Below are positions 23,028 to 33,767 of a stretch of 64,000 nt of DNA, piece by piece (positions within the stretch are counted from its first letter, which is position 1; every line of letters starts with the position of its first letter). The position numbers and the translations under genes are program-made. The notes under the pieces were generated by a model. That model was given only the letters and a program-made list of their open reading frames with translations. It did no database searches and had not been told where the DNA came from. This DNA is from Gliomastix tumulicola. Taxonomy: Eukaryota > Ascomycota > Sordariomycetes > Hypocreales > Bionectriaceae. Where the stretch lies: NCBI GenBank assembly GCA_001599755.1, contig BCHX01000008.1, forward strand, positions 1,550,001-1,614,000, written 5' to 3'.

Positions 23028-24890
23028 ATGACCGACCGACACGCAAGGAACGCCCTGGGCAGGACCTCATCACACGTCTCCGACGCGGGAGCCTCGAGCT
23101 CGATCCGTCCGCGGAACCGCCGCCTCGCCGGCGATGACGACGCCGCTGCCGATAAGAAAGACACATCCTCCTCCTCCTCCAACCCGCTGCGCAGCCCGCT
23201 GCTGTTCGCCTTCGGGCAGCAGAGCAGCGCCAGCACTAGCCGCGATGCGAGTCCCCTCGCCCTGCCGCGGCGGGTGAACTCGGCTGGCCCGACTCGCGTC
23301 GCCTCGACGGGGAATCTGGGGCAGTTCTTCAGCGAGTCTTGGAACCAGAGCTGGAACTCGGTGCAGGATCTCACCTCCTCGCTCTTCGCCCAGGAGGGTC
23401 CGGAGAGGCGGGGGCGGACCGAGCAGAATGGGCTGCGGAAGGCGAATGCCTCGAAGACGTCGAGCGCCGCGGCTCGGGCGTGGGGACCGGCGCCCCCCTT
23501 GCAGGGTCCTAGGCTGGATGATGTGGCCGCCGGCTCGCTGGCCGGGAGGCAGTCCGCGCTCAAGGCCGCGCGGACGGCCAGTGTTCTGCAGAGCCACGAG
23601 GGCGTCAATGGAGGCCTCGACGTGGCCGGCAAGCACAAGCGACGGGATTCGAACGAGGTAGCTCCGGTCAGCCAGGGACAGGGACAGGAGGAGTACCTTG
23701 TATACGTTCACCACGTCCAGCCAAGCGACACATATGCCGGTCTCATCCTCCGTTACAAGTGCCACGAGGACGCTTTCCGCCGCGCGAACGGTCTGTGGTC
23801 CCGGGACAGCGTGCAGACAAAGAAATGGCTCACGATACCGGTCGACGCCTGCGAAATCCGCGGCCGCCCTTGCGAACCGCCATCCGGGGACGGTAGCAGT
23901 GCAGTCCCTGTCGATCTGCTTGCGGCTACACCCCGAGGTGACGATGACGATCCGAGGACACCGCGCGAGGCGGGGGATGGTTATTTTGGGAACTCGACAA
24001 CAGCCACACAGTCAGGATTCTCAGAGGTAGCAGACGACAAGCCATGGACACATGTCCGCTGGGTGAAGATTGATTCACTGCCACAACCTGTTGAAATTGG
24101 CCGTGTATCAAAGGGGGCCATGGGGTACTTCCCTCCCAGGAGGAAACGAAGCATCAGGACCGTATCCTCTTTCTCGACTCCACGTCAGAGCCTCGACTTG
24201 TCAAGCAACACCCCTGGGTCCGCTGGAGCGTCATCATCGCGGAGGTTGAGCTCCCTGGGCAGCCGGCCACCTATCTCGGGGAGCTTTGGCACCCGCAACC
24301 GTCTGGGTAGCGATGGCTCCAATGCCAGACCGGTATGGATGAACCAGCCAGGAGGAGTCGGGACAATGAGCCGGAGTGTCAAGGCGCCTGGGCCGGACAG
24401 AGACCCCCTAAACACGTGGACAAGGAAGCATATTCCAGGCCTCAACATCGACGGCCCATCCATGTCGATCATGGGCTCCGAGACGGCACACTTTGGCTTC
24501 AGCAAAGACGCGGCAGGCGACTCAACAGGCATTGTGGAGAACCACTTCCCATCCAGGGACGTCACTGCAACGAACCTGAACGGTACGCCTCTGGACAGAG
24601 CTGCCGCCGCCGTCGAGACATGGCTCCGGGGCGCGCTCGCCAAGAGACCGAGCACACCACTGACGGGTGCGACCCGATCCAACGTCAGGGGCTCGCCCTT
24701 TGGAGGGGATGCCAGCGGAGACTTAATCGAGCTTGCGGATACGAACAGCGACGACGGCCGGTTTAATATGGACACGAACTTCGGCCCTGCCAGCCACTCG
24801 TCCTTGGCCACGAGCGGTCGGGACGACGATTCTGGGCTGCTGAGGGGCAGGACGATGGGATCGGGCCTGAAAGGGGCGAAGGCAGACTGA
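23028..24890 (+). CDS. LysM-domain protein, probably intracellular
   Basis: Single-exon protein of about 620 aa with one LysM domain near residues 224-270 (YLVYVHHVQPSDTYAGLILR, then LWSRDSVQTKKWLTIPV). It begins MTDRHARNALGRTSSHVSD and has no signal peptide or membrane helix, so it is unlike secreted LysM effectors. It is closer in layout to the cytosolic LYSMD-type proteins of eukaryotes. The flanks are Ser/Arg/Pro-rich and mostly disordered. A basic patch lies near FPPRRKRSIRTVSSFSTPRQSLDLS, and a short possibly ordered segment at DRAAAAVETWLRGALAKRPSTPL. The ATG at 23028 is the first in frame; upstream in-frame sequence has no ATG. Function unknown; the domain call is solid. Confidence 0.83.
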   Translation: MTDRHARNALGRTSSHVSDAGASSSIRPRNRRLAGDDDAAADKKDTSSSSSNPLRSPLLFAFGQQSSASTSRDASPLALPRRVNSAGPTRVASTGNLGQFFSESWNQSWNSVQDLTSSLFAQEGPERRGRTEQNGLRKANASKTSSAAARAWGPAPPLQGPRLDDVAAGSLAGRQSALKAARTASVLQSHEGVNGGLDVAGKHKRRDSNEVAPVSQGQGQEEYLVYVHHVQPSDTYAGLILRYKCHEDAFRRANGLWSRDSVQTKKWLTIPVDACEIRGRPCEPPSGDGSSAVPVDLLAATPRGDDDDPRTPREAGDGYFGNSTTATQSGFSEVADDKPWTHVRWVKIDSLPQPVEIGRVSKGAMGYFPPRRKRSIRTVSSFSTPRQSLDLSSNTPGSAGASSSRRLSSLGSRPPISGSFGTRNRLGSDGSNARPVWMNQPGGVGTMSRSVKAPGPDRDPLNTWTRKHIPGLNIDGPSMSIMGSETAHFGFSKDAAGDSTGIVENHFPSRDVTATNLNGTPLDRAAAAVETWLRGALAKRPSTPLTGATRSNVRGSPFGGDASGDLIELADTNSDDGRFNMDTNFGPASHSSLATSGRDDDSGLLRGRTMGSGLKGAKAD

Positions 24891-25391
24891 GCTCCAGGCC
24901 GGGTAACTAATTAGACTCCTCATCAGAGGGACATGGGACGGGGATGCAAGAGGCGTTTTTGTTCGAATGTTGGGCAGCTTGGATCTCGGTCTTGTGCCTT
25001 CTACTTCAACTGCTACTACTACCACCATAGAGATGCTCAGCGGGATTACTTAAATCATGACTTATTGTATCACAGCAAGCCTTGCTCTTTACGGCTAAAT
25101 ATAGATTACATTTATTGGGTACAAGAAAAAGAAATTCATTTTTGGTCTGTTTAAAGGATACCTCTGTGTGTGTAGATGTTTCGTGTACCGTAACGTAGGT
25201 GACCTCCAATCGCTGGATATTTCCACCAGCATGTGACGGTGGATAAGATAACGAACGTCGACCTTCACTCCCTTGTCCACTACCTCCCACCTTCTTCTCC
25301 CTGCACCAATGGAACAGCTACAACCCGCCTAGCCTCACGACCACGCATTGCCCCTGGTACAGCACCAGGCGCGCGTCGAGTTCTCGCCCCA
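24891..25391. other. Intergenic between LysM gene and ARV1
   Basis: About 500 nt, AT-rich around 25040-25150, tandem genes. No additional gene seen. Confidence 0.5.
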
Positions 25392-26433
25392 ATGCCCATC
25401 TGCATCGAATGTCGACATCCCGTCAGGACGCTATGGACCTCGTACTCGGGCGCCGGCGACAAGTCGAGCGGGCACAACATCCGGCTAACGGTGTGTCGCA
25501 AGTGCGGGAGCTTCTGCGACAAATATGTCGAGCATGACTTTGTCGTGCTGTTCATCGACTTGGTCCTAATCAAGCCGCAGGTGCGTCTGGGAGTCTCGGG
25601 GCAGTTGACGCGCGCGCTTGTGTCTAACTTGGGGGACAGGTCTACCGGCACTTGCTGCATAATTCGTTGATGCGGGATGGCGATCGATTCGATGTACGCG
25701 GGTTCACATGCTTCTGGAGGGTGGGATAGTGCTGATAGGTGCGAATAGCCTTCGATCATCCGTCTGGGGGTGCTACTCCTGCTGTTCGACGTGTACTTGA
25801 CATGGGCGCGCATGGAGAAGCAGACGATGCCCGGCGTCGACCCCGGCGCAAGCAACCTAGGGAATCTAGCCCGCCAGCCCATCGTCCTACAATACCTCTT
25901 CTTCCGTACGGTCCTCCTCCTCCATTCCCTCTGCTACAGGCTACAGAGGCTAACACACAAAGTCCACAGTCGTCCTCTGCGCCTCCTCGACCCTCGCCTT
26001 CCACAGCAGCATCCGCTTCCTCACCTCCTCTCGCTTCTCCCCGCTGCACGCATCCAACATCCTCCCGCGCTACCCGCGCCCCAACTCCGTCTCGACCGCC
26101 CTCCTCGTCTCCTCGTCGACGAAGCTCTTCCCCATCCTCATGGTCATCTGGGAGTACGACGTGCCCGCCGCCGCGCGCTCGCTCGGCTGGGCCGTCGTCG
26201 CCAACAACGTCGAGGCGCTGCGCATCCTGCTCGACTGCAAGTACTACACGGCCTGCCTGCTCGCGGTGCTGGGTGCCGCGGCGCGGTGGGCCGTCGGCAG
26301 GGTGATACTGACCATGGCCGGGCTGGGCGAGGTGGACTCCATCAGCGAGAGCAGCGTGGCGGCGGATGGGAAGGCGCTCTGGGCTCTGGTGATGTACGTT
26401 ACGCAGTGGGCTGGGAGGCTTGCTGTGGGATAG
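25392..26433 (+). CDS. ARV1: Arv1 sterol-homeostasis / GPI-intermediate transport protein
   Basis: ER membrane protein needed for normal sterol distribution and early GPI-anchor synthesis. About 287 aa in four exons: 25392-25580, 25640-25693, 25749-25905 and 25970-26433. Introns are 59, 55 and 64 nt. The N-terminal Arv1 homology domain has the two Cys pairs of a zinc site (CIECRHPV and CRKCGSFCDKYVEHD), followed by FIDLVLIKPQ/VYRHLLHNS, where the first intron falls. The rest is hydrophobic with several helices (IIRLGVLLLLFDVYLTW; FPILMVIWEYDVP). ATG chosen because it begins the zinc domain directly (MPICIECRHPV), as in relatives. Convergent with VMA9. Confidence 0.93.
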
Positions 26434-26804
26434 CCGCTGGGCTGCGGGTGGTTTGATGTACGAAGTAATGATGATTGTTATACTCGCTCAAGCGTTCATT
26501 CTATAGAGTCGGTTCCCCCCCTCTTGGTGGTCTCAGCAAGTTCTTATATGACCCGGTGTATCCTGTATGTACTGGAGAATGGTCTGCATCCATCACCGAG
26601 TCCATCCATCCGTACCTTCACAGCATCAGTGACAGAGATACTGCTCCCGCACAGTGCCTTGACGTCCATCACGAACTGCCCAATCAACGCCCGTTCTCGT
26701 ATTATTCTTAACAAGGTGTAGGTTTCGTGGTAGTACATAGGAATTTCGCTCGGCCCCCGGGCTCTTCTCGTTCGGTCCCCTCGCTCAGGCTACGTCTCCT
26801 CCAT
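26434..26804. other. Intergenic, convergent 3' ends (ARV1 / VMA9)
   Basis: 371 nt, no supported feature other than 3'-UTR-like sequence. Confidence 0.5.
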
Positions 26805-27171
26805 TCATTCCAGGTATTCCTCCCGCAGGTCGGACCGTTTGGGCGCAATCAGCGGGTAGAGCTGGGCGAGGAAGGTGATTGCCCACATGAGGTAGCAGCT
26901 GACGATGGCGAGGATGAGCGACGAGCGCCACAGGCTGTTGTTTGGGGGGTCCACGTTAGCTTTGCGCGGCAGCGACGGGGGAGGGTGGGAAGGGCTGCAT
27001 ACACCTGGTTGGGGCCCTTAGGCGACAGGAACCAGGCCGCGACGCTGAGCGCCACGATGACGATGAGGCCGATGATGACTGCGTATCTAAGAACGGAGGG
27101 CGTGAGTATATGAGGAGGGATGCTAGTCTCGGTTCGGACGGGATGGGAGGGCATTCTTACCCCTGAGCCAT
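26805..27171 (-). CDS. VMA9: V-ATPase V0 subunit e (Vma9)
   Basis: Small membrane subunit of the vacuolar proton pump, about 74 aa with two helices. Three exons on the minus strand: 27171-27161 (only 11 nt, MAQ plus two bases of Gly), 27086-27003 and 26934-26805. The protein reads MAQGYAVIIGLIVIVALSVA, then WFLSPKGPNQVLWRSSLIL, then CYLMWAITFLAQLYPLIAPKRSDLREEYLE, matching yeast Vma9 and its fungal relatives in length and in the PKxxNQ..WRS and APxRSDLR motifs. For exon 2 the donor GTATGC at 27002 was chosen over the overlapping GTGTAT two bases earlier, because only it restores the VLWRSS frame. Such split small genes are easily missed by annotation. Divergent from ARG2. Confidence 0.9.
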
Positions 27172-27652
27172 GGCCGCGAGAGGTGGTTGCTCGGTTCAAT
27201 CGTGTGGTCGGGACTGAGCTGTACGAGAGGCGGGAGGCGGGGACGAGGACGTGGTGGGCAGCTGGAGAGCCGACGGTCAAGCAAGTGCCGTTGAGAATAA
27301 GGGCCGGTGGTGGTTGGATGGCGTTGGAGGAGCTTGTAGATTGGATTACGGTACCTGGCATGACGTTCACCTGACGGGAGAGGAGCCCAGTCCTATTCTG
27401 GCTTAGGTTTGTGTTTGAAACAGCTGCTCCATGCGACCAGTGGCCGGCTCTCCACAGAAAAACCATCTTCAGCACCCTGTTGATTCCGTTCTAGTCTTGA
27501 TCGTGGTGCCAAAGCTCCATTGTCGGCGTTATCAATCTCTCCAACCAGGATAAGTCGTTGAATTATACGGTCAACAGCTCAGAAAAAAATAGTTGCAGAC
27601 GGCGGCTTCTTGACTTCTCCATCCATCCCACCCAGGATCGGAAAGAGAAGCA
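27172..27652. promoter_or_regulatory. Divergent promoter region, VMA9 / ARG2
   Basis: 481 nt between divergent starts. I looked for a TGACTC-type general-control site for ARG2 and did not find a clear one. Confidence 0.35.
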
Positions 27653-29613
27653 ATGAGTCGCTGCCATTGTCTTCGTTCGGTCCTCCCCAGCAGCTCCCCC
27701 GTCTCGTCAGCCCTGCAGAGGCGGCTGCTGTCATACACTCCCGAGGCCCGCAATCGGAGGCGAGCTCTTGATATTGCATGTGCTCACCATTCCAACCATT
27801 TCTTCTCACGTATATTTTTCTAACACGGAAGCTCCAGGATACCATTGTGTCGGTGCTCGAGGTCTCTGCTACGAAGAGAGAGGCCAAGGGGTATCTGCAG
27901 ACCTACACCAGCCGTCCGCGGGCTCTGACTGAGACGCCCCGGTTCGAGCAGGGCAACAAGCTCCCACAGGTCGAGCAGGAGGCTGCCGCCGCGGGTCAGG
28001 ATGCATCCCATGTGGCGATCGTGAAGCTCCGCAGGCCGCAGGACCTTGAGCCTGGGATCTTGCACGGCGTGGCTCGTACGTTATACCAGCTTCGGGCGCT
28101 GGGCCTATTCAGCATCGTGGTGCTGGACTGTGGAGTGGGGGCAAGCCGTGAGCTTCTTGAGAGCCAGGCTTTGGGTGTCTGCGAGGCGCTCGACTCTTTT
28201 TCCAAGCCTGGCGCGAAGTTTCTAGAGAGCGTCGCGGTGGCTGCGGCACGAGGTGGTGATGCACATTCATCGTCTCACTTTTCTTCCAGGGGATACCGGA
28301 TCGACGACAATGGACAGCTTCAAAAGGCCATCAGTCATGGCCTCATACCTGTTCTTCCTGCGCTAGCTCGAAAAGACGAGACTGCCGTCGCCGAGGCTGC
28401 TGACGCGAACCAGCTCGTGCTGGCCTTGACGAAATACGTCTCCGGGATGCAGTTCGAAGATGCAAGCACGGACTGGGACCACGGCGCCCATAGCCATGCA
28501 AAGAGGCCTCGAAAGATGGCAACTGTCGAACGGATCATCATCCTCGACCCTGCGGGAGGCACACCGATACCGGGAGGAAATGGAACACCCCTTCGATTCG
28601 TCAACCTCGAGCAGGAGTACGAAGGGCTCGTGAACCACTTCACTGACTCTATAGGGCTTCCGCCCGCCGGCGAACACACAGAAAGCCCAGCGCTGACTCA
28701 CGCCTTGAACCTGGGCCTGGCCAGGGACGCTCTGTCATTACTACCGCCTTCGTCATCAACACTTATCACCAGCCCGTCTGCTGCTGCGAACACCGCCAAG
28801 GCCACCACGTCCGCCCTGGCAGGTTCATTCAATGAGAGCGCAGATATCAAATTCGACGGCATGGTCACTACGCGAAGGATGAGGAACCCTTTACTACACA
28901 ATCTCATAACGGATAAACCGGTTCACTCATCCTCATTACCTGCCCAGAGAGTGGTGGACGAAGGTCACGATGGCCGAGGCTCCAGGTCAACAGCTGCTCC
29001 GGCTACCCTCGTCAAGCGAGGGATGCCGTTAACTATCTATCCGAACCCACACTCCGTACCCTGGGTGCCACCTTTGCCGGGGGAATCACGACTCCGGCTT
29101 ACAGATAATTGCATCGATCTGCCACGGCTAGTCTATCTCATCGAGGACTCCTTTGGCCGAAGACTCGACGTCCGAGACTACCTCACCCGCGTCAGCGACA
29201 AGCTAGCCGGCGTGATCATAGCCGGGGAGTACGAAGGAGGCGCAATCTTCACGTGGGAGGTGCCAGACAACATAAGCCCAGCCGAGGCACACGAACAAGG
29301 ACGACTGGTACCTTACCTCGACAAGTTCGCCGTGCTCAGGAGCCGCCAGGGGAGTGGAGGCGTCGCGGACATCGTCTTCAACGCCATGGTGGGCGAGTGC
29401 TTCCCGCGCGGCGTCTGCTGGCGGAGCCGGAAGGACAACCCGGTGAACAAGTGGTACTTTGAGCGGTCGGCAGGGACACGCAAGCTGCCGGACACCAAAT
29501 GGAGTATGTTCTGGACGACGCCAGGTTTGGACAATGACAGCCCGAGGTTGCAGGACTATGAGAATATCTGCCGGCAGGTAGAGCCTTCATGGCTAGATAC
29601 TCCTCGCCGGTAG
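27653..29613 (+). CDS. ARG2: Mitochondrial acetylglutamate synthase
   Basis: Catalyses acetyl-CoA + glutamate to N-acetylglutamate, the first step of arginine synthesis, in the mitochondrial matrix. About 632 aa. Exon 1 (27653-27775) encodes a basic targeting peptide (MSRCHCLRSVLPSSS, LQRRLLSYTPEARNRRR). Exon 2 (27838-29613) encodes the rest. No GT donor keeps the frame. A GC donor (GCATGT at 27776) with branch TCTAAC and acceptor CTCCAG does, giving RALDI/DTIVSVLEVSATKREAKGYL, so I propose a 62-nt GC-AG intron. Next comes the amino-acid-kinase-like region (HVAIVKLRRP, FSIVVLDCG, ERIIILDPAGGTP), then the GNAT domain (VIIAGEYEGGAIFTWE, YLDKFAVLRSRQGSGGVADIVF, PVNKWYFERSAGTRKLPDTKWSMFW cut here into parts). 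Alternative: translation from the in-frame ATG at 27778 without the intron. Confidence 0.92.
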
Positions 29614-30319
29614 AATCTTGACTATGATAAAAATACAATTAATAGATTATTGCCATGCAGGGGTACTGACTTGGAATCTCTTGCCTCGCGCTGTTTGGCT
29701 AACCGACAAGAAGGACAACCTATCATGTTGATACATCGTAGACAATTTGGTACGACAGAGTCAGATTTGCCTCCTATTACGGAGCTTCCATTCACAGCAT
29801 AGGTACCCATACTTAGACCTCGATAACGCAATTAGAATGAACAGCCTCATGGCTATTTCGGCATGACAGGCAACGGTTTTGTTGAGCAGAGAGCCCGCGT
29901 GGCCTTGTGGCTGCTACAGGGTACTCCAGCCAGCGCTGAGTGGTGCCTGGAATTTCACATGCTAGTGGCCTATAGGGAGGGCTCTGCCAATGCTCCTGAG
30001 GCTCCTTCATTGACCTATCAGATATCAGTTGAAGGCGAAGCTGGAGCATGGTAATGGTTAGCCATCGGCCAATTGAATCGATTTCCCATCAATAGAGCTG
30101 GACAGATCACGTTCTGTCTGTCACATGTGCAGATAAGATCTTATCTTGCGTGATCGCCTTATCGGTCCACCTGATCGATAAGCCCCTTGTTCCACCTTGA
30201 GCTCCAAGTTGCTCAACCTTGAACCCTTGAATCATCATCCCCCAGACCTACAACTCTCTACCAACACCCATTTCTCCCATCTGGATTAATCACGTCGCTG
30301 CAACTCTCAATCGCCCAAG
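29614..30319. promoter_or_regulatory. ARG2-GVP36 intergenic region with GATA-site cluster
   Basis: 706 nt, tandem genes. The part near GVP36 has four GATAAG cores in about 50 bp: 30132-30137 (+), 30140-30145 (-), 30158-30163 (-) and 30177-30182 (+). The first two form a perfect 16-bp palindrome, AGATAAGATCTTATCT (30131-30146). They lie 140-190 nt upstream of the GVP36 ATG. GATAAG is bound by fungal GATA factors; use here is inference. Confidence 0.5.
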
Positions 30320-31683
30320 ATGGCGTTTCCTAACGTTGACTTCAAGAGCTTCGGCAAGAACCTCTCGTGAGTGTCATGGCGCCCGAAAGGACAAAAAAGG
30401 CCCAGCTTCAGTATTGACATGTGTTATGCCAGTGATTTCGGGGCGCAGATCACGCCTTTCGCATCGCGCACCTTCCAGTATACCAAGGAGCAGCTTGGTC
30501 AGGCCGATGATAAGGTGGTTCGCCTCGTGTTGCCTCTCCTGCCCGTTGATACAACTGCGATGGCTTGATACTTCGTACCGTACGCTCAGCGGCTGACCCT
30601 GAACGACACGACAGACCCAGCTCCCTCCCGACTACATTGATCTCGAGAAGCGAGTCGATGCCCTCAAGCAGGCGCACCAGAAGATGTTGACCGTCACGTA
30701 AGTTGCGACAACGACATGCCTCCTCTTCCAAAGGGGGACAAAATAGTGACAGCCCGTTGCGCTCGCAGATCCTCATACTCCAACGAGGCGTACGACTACC
30801 CCCCCAACATCAAGGAGACCTTCCAGGACCTCGGCCGCACGGTCAGCGAGAAGGTCAGCCTGCTGTCCTCCGCCACCTCCCCCGCCGAGGCGCAGGCCGC
30901 CCTCGTTGCGCCCCCGACGGCCAAGCCCCAGCCCAAGACCTTCAGCCACGCCGTCGCCCGTGCCAGCCTGTCGAGCAGCCAGATGCTCCATCAGAACCAC
31001 ACCGGCACGGGCGAGGACCCGCTGGCCACGGGTCTCGAGAAGTTCGCCCTCGCGTCCGAGCGCGTGGGCGAGGCCCGTCTGGCCCAGGACGCCCAGATCC
31101 AGAGCCGGTTCCTGGCCGGGTGGAACACGACCCTGAACACGAACCTCAACTTCGCGACCCGCGCCCGCAAGAACGTCGAGAAGTCCAGACTCTCCCTCGA
31201 CGCCGTCAAGGCCCATGCCAAGGGCACAACGTTCAAGCTCGGTCCCGGCAGCCAGAGCGTCCAGCCCGGCGATGAGCAGGAACTCAGCGCAGAGGCCCAG
31301 GAGGAGATTGAGAAGGCTGAGGACGAGTTCGTCACTCAGACCGAGGAGGCTGTTGGTGTGATGAAGAATGTCCGTCCATTTACCCCCCCAACCTCCGTGA
31401 TGCTGCGTCGTCGCTCGATCATTGACACTCCCACTTCCTAGGTCCTGGACTCGCCCGAGCCCCTCCGCAACCTGTCCGAGCTTATTGCGGCCCAGCTCGA
31501 CTACCACAAGAAGGCCTACGAGATTCTCTCCGAGCTGGCTCCTGTCATCGAGGGTTTGCAGACCGAGCAAGAAGTACGCCGCGCCTCTGCCTTCGCTGCT
31601 TGAATCTTCCCGGGTGGGTGATATCTAACCAATTGGACATTTTCTAGGCCAGCTACCGCAAGAGCCGAGAGGAGGACGCTTAG
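30320..31683 (+). CDS. GVP36: BAR-domain protein, Gvp36-like
   Basis: Membrane-curvature protein of the BAR family acting in Golgi/endocytic vesicle traffic; yeast Gvp36 is the nearest named relative. About 326 aa (yeast protein also 326). Six exons: 30320-30366, 30433-30514, 30615-30697, 30769-31369, 31442-31573 and 31648-31683, joined in phase. It starts MAFPNVDFKSFGKNLSDFGAQ and continues with FASRTFQYTKEQLGQADDK, PPDYIDLEKRVDALKQAHQK and LATGLEKFALASERVGEARL. The helical C-terminal part has NVLDSPEPLRNLSELIAAQ and LDYHKKAYEILSEL. The last exon is only 36 nt (ASYRKSREEDA). Donor GTCCGT of intron 4 is weak but is the one that fits the frame. Upstream lies a cluster of GATA sites. Confidence 0.9.
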
Positions 31684-32314
31684 AGGAGCGGGAAGGAGGG
31701 AAAGGGGGTATGAATATCTGCCGGATAACAGTGACTGCCTGAGTTTGGCTCTGAATTGACTTTTTTGTTCGCTACCTGAGTAGTATGTAGAATTATCTGG
31801 CTACATGACACCACCCTTGTCAGAAATGGGTTGGCTCAATATGGTTATCTTCTAAGATTAAACTTGATAAGTATTATTGCTTCTTCTGCCTTCCTTTCAA
31901 TGCTGTGATTGCTGCGAAGTGGGCGACATCTAGACCAGGCTGTCGGTAGGTGTTTTGCGTCGCTGGTGTAAAATTCCTCCACCTGAGCTAGCTAGCAAGA
32001 GTCATACAAGATGCGCCGTGCAAATATATGCTAGATAGAGACTGCAATATTGCGTTGCAGGCTACCCAGACTTATTCGACGTGATATGCGCTTAGCAACA
32101 TCCAACTCCTCATTGGGCCGACTTGAGACTGTAGGGTAGGCAAGCTGTCATGAACCATGGCTCTCCCTGCTTCACGTGACGTTCTCCTTTTGGCTTAGCC
32201 CAATTGGAACTCGGTCTAAATTACGGACGGGAGAGCTCTCAACCTCGCAATCCGATTGGAACCAACCAACCCGAACACATTAACAGCTCAATCGAACTTC
32301 CATTCCCGCCAGCA
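31684..32314. other. Intergenic between GVP36 and the complex I subunit
   Basis: 631 nt, tandem genes; AT-rich 3'-UTR-like part first, then the promoter of the next gene. No further feature seen. Confidence 0.5.
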
Positions 32315-33181
32315 ATGCAGCCGACGATCCGCCTGCTCGCACGGTACCTGGAGGCGGGCACGCCCACGGGCCTCACGGGCCTCTGGACGCACTCGACGCC
32401 CCGGTCCACGCTCCTCTACCTCTACGGCACGACGCTCGCCCGCCTGCAGAGCATCCCCGAGGCCTCGCTGTACCGCCAGTCGGTCGAGGCCGTGACGAAG
32501 CACCGCCTGGGGCTCGTCGAGGCGCAGGTGCCGCCCGGCTACGAGGAGTGGGCCGTCAAGGCGCGCCGGCTGGTCGGCGAGAGCGCCGACAAGTTCCGCG
32601 TCAACAGCGGGCGCGTGGACGGCAGCGAGGCGCGGACGGTCAAGCTGGGCAACAGGGTCTTCGTCATCGGGCAGCGGCACCAGGCCGAGGACGTCCGGGT
32701 CGAGGAGTGGGACGGCGAGGCGGACGAGGGCGGGGAGCTGGAGGGTGCGCGGACGGCGGAGGAGAGGAAGGATCAGATCTTGATTGCGGAGCGGAAGCCG
32801 CTGGAGGACCACGAGCAGATTGAGTGGGAGGATGAGCCCCAGCTCACGGCCGACCAGTGAGTTGCCCATTGAGTCCCTGGCGTTTGTCTTTTTTTTTTTC
32901 TCTTTGGTGGGGGATGATATCAGGCTGTGTGGCTAACGAGGGTATTAGGATTCACACCCTGGAGCAGCAGATCGGTGCTGGTCTTATCGAGGAGGTCGTG
33001 CAGGTTGCTGAGAGCGAGCTGCAGCTCATCGACACCATGGAGAAGTCCAAAGTGTGAGTGTCTTGGCTCCTAATTATGCTGATCAATATCGAATGAATGC
33101 TGACCCTTTTCCAGCTGGGAGGACCTCGAGGAGAAGCCCGATGAGGGCCAGTGGAAGTACTTTGAGCGCACCTCGGCGTAA
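32315..33181 (+). CDS. NDUFA5: Complex I 29.9-kDa subunit (NDUFA5 type)
   Basis: Accessory subunit of mitochondrial NADH:ubiquinone oxidoreductase, peripheral arm. About 237 aa in three exons: 32315-32856, 32949-33053 and 33115-33181; introns 92 and 61 nt with GTGAGT donors. The N-terminus MQPTIRLLARYLEAG, then TPTGLTGLWTHSTPRSTLLYL, is characteristic of the fungal 29.9-kDa subunit. Next come SLYRQSVEAVTKHRLGLVEA and PPGYEEWAVKARRLV. The C-terminal half is acidic and longer than in animal NDUFA5, again as in fungi, and ends WKYFERTSA. ATG at 32315 is the first in frame. Confidence 0.92.
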
Positions 33182-33767
33182 ACCCAAACTGAGAGTTCCC
33201 TATCACTTGTAACATAGAGCAGAGGACTGGCCCTCTACCGACATACCTATATCATGAAGCCCGAAGCTGTGATCACATCACTAAAGATCGACTGCGCTGT
33301 TCGCAATAAAAGCCTCCTTTTGGTTGAAGGCCGACCTGTCTCTGTATTGTTCCCTCCGCGAAAGTTGTCGTAGGCATTGACGGCATACAATTGCGTGTTG
33401 TATAGACTGGAGGTGTGAGGACGAACGGACCAAGAATGCAAGCCATAAATGAGTGCCTCTGATATTCTCTTGACGGCCTACGCTTTTAGTAAAATCGTGA
33501 AAAGCATTCTCTTGTCTCACAATTTAATGTCATCAGGGTATTATAATTTAACATCCATGTATTGAAGTACTAAGGTAGCAATTGTTGGTGCTTCGCCCTT
33601 AATTCATTGATGCTGAACTTACAACCCACCATAAACTTCAACATCACAACCAACCACGTAGAAAGGCTCGCATCCCACACAACGCCTTTTAGTATCTTCT
33701 TCCGCCGGAAAAAAAAAACTTCGCTGGTGATGAGAAACAGAAACACGGGCCTTCTCTGGATCGTTTG
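33182..33767. other. Intergenic between the complex I subunit and RRN11
   Basis: 586 nt, tandem genes. AT-rich with no recognisable additional gene; a poly-A stretch lies near 33712-33719. Confidence 0.5.

Noticed and set aside
27172..27652. Arginine attenuator peptide uORF upstream of ARG2
   Set aside because: That uORF belongs to the carbamoyl-phosphate synthetase small subunit gene, and no matching peptide is visible here.
29614..33767. tRNA genes in the intergenic gaps
   Set aside because: I looked for cloverleaf-like blocks (GGTTCRANYC boxes with matching stems) and saw none; a tRNAscan run would be decisive.
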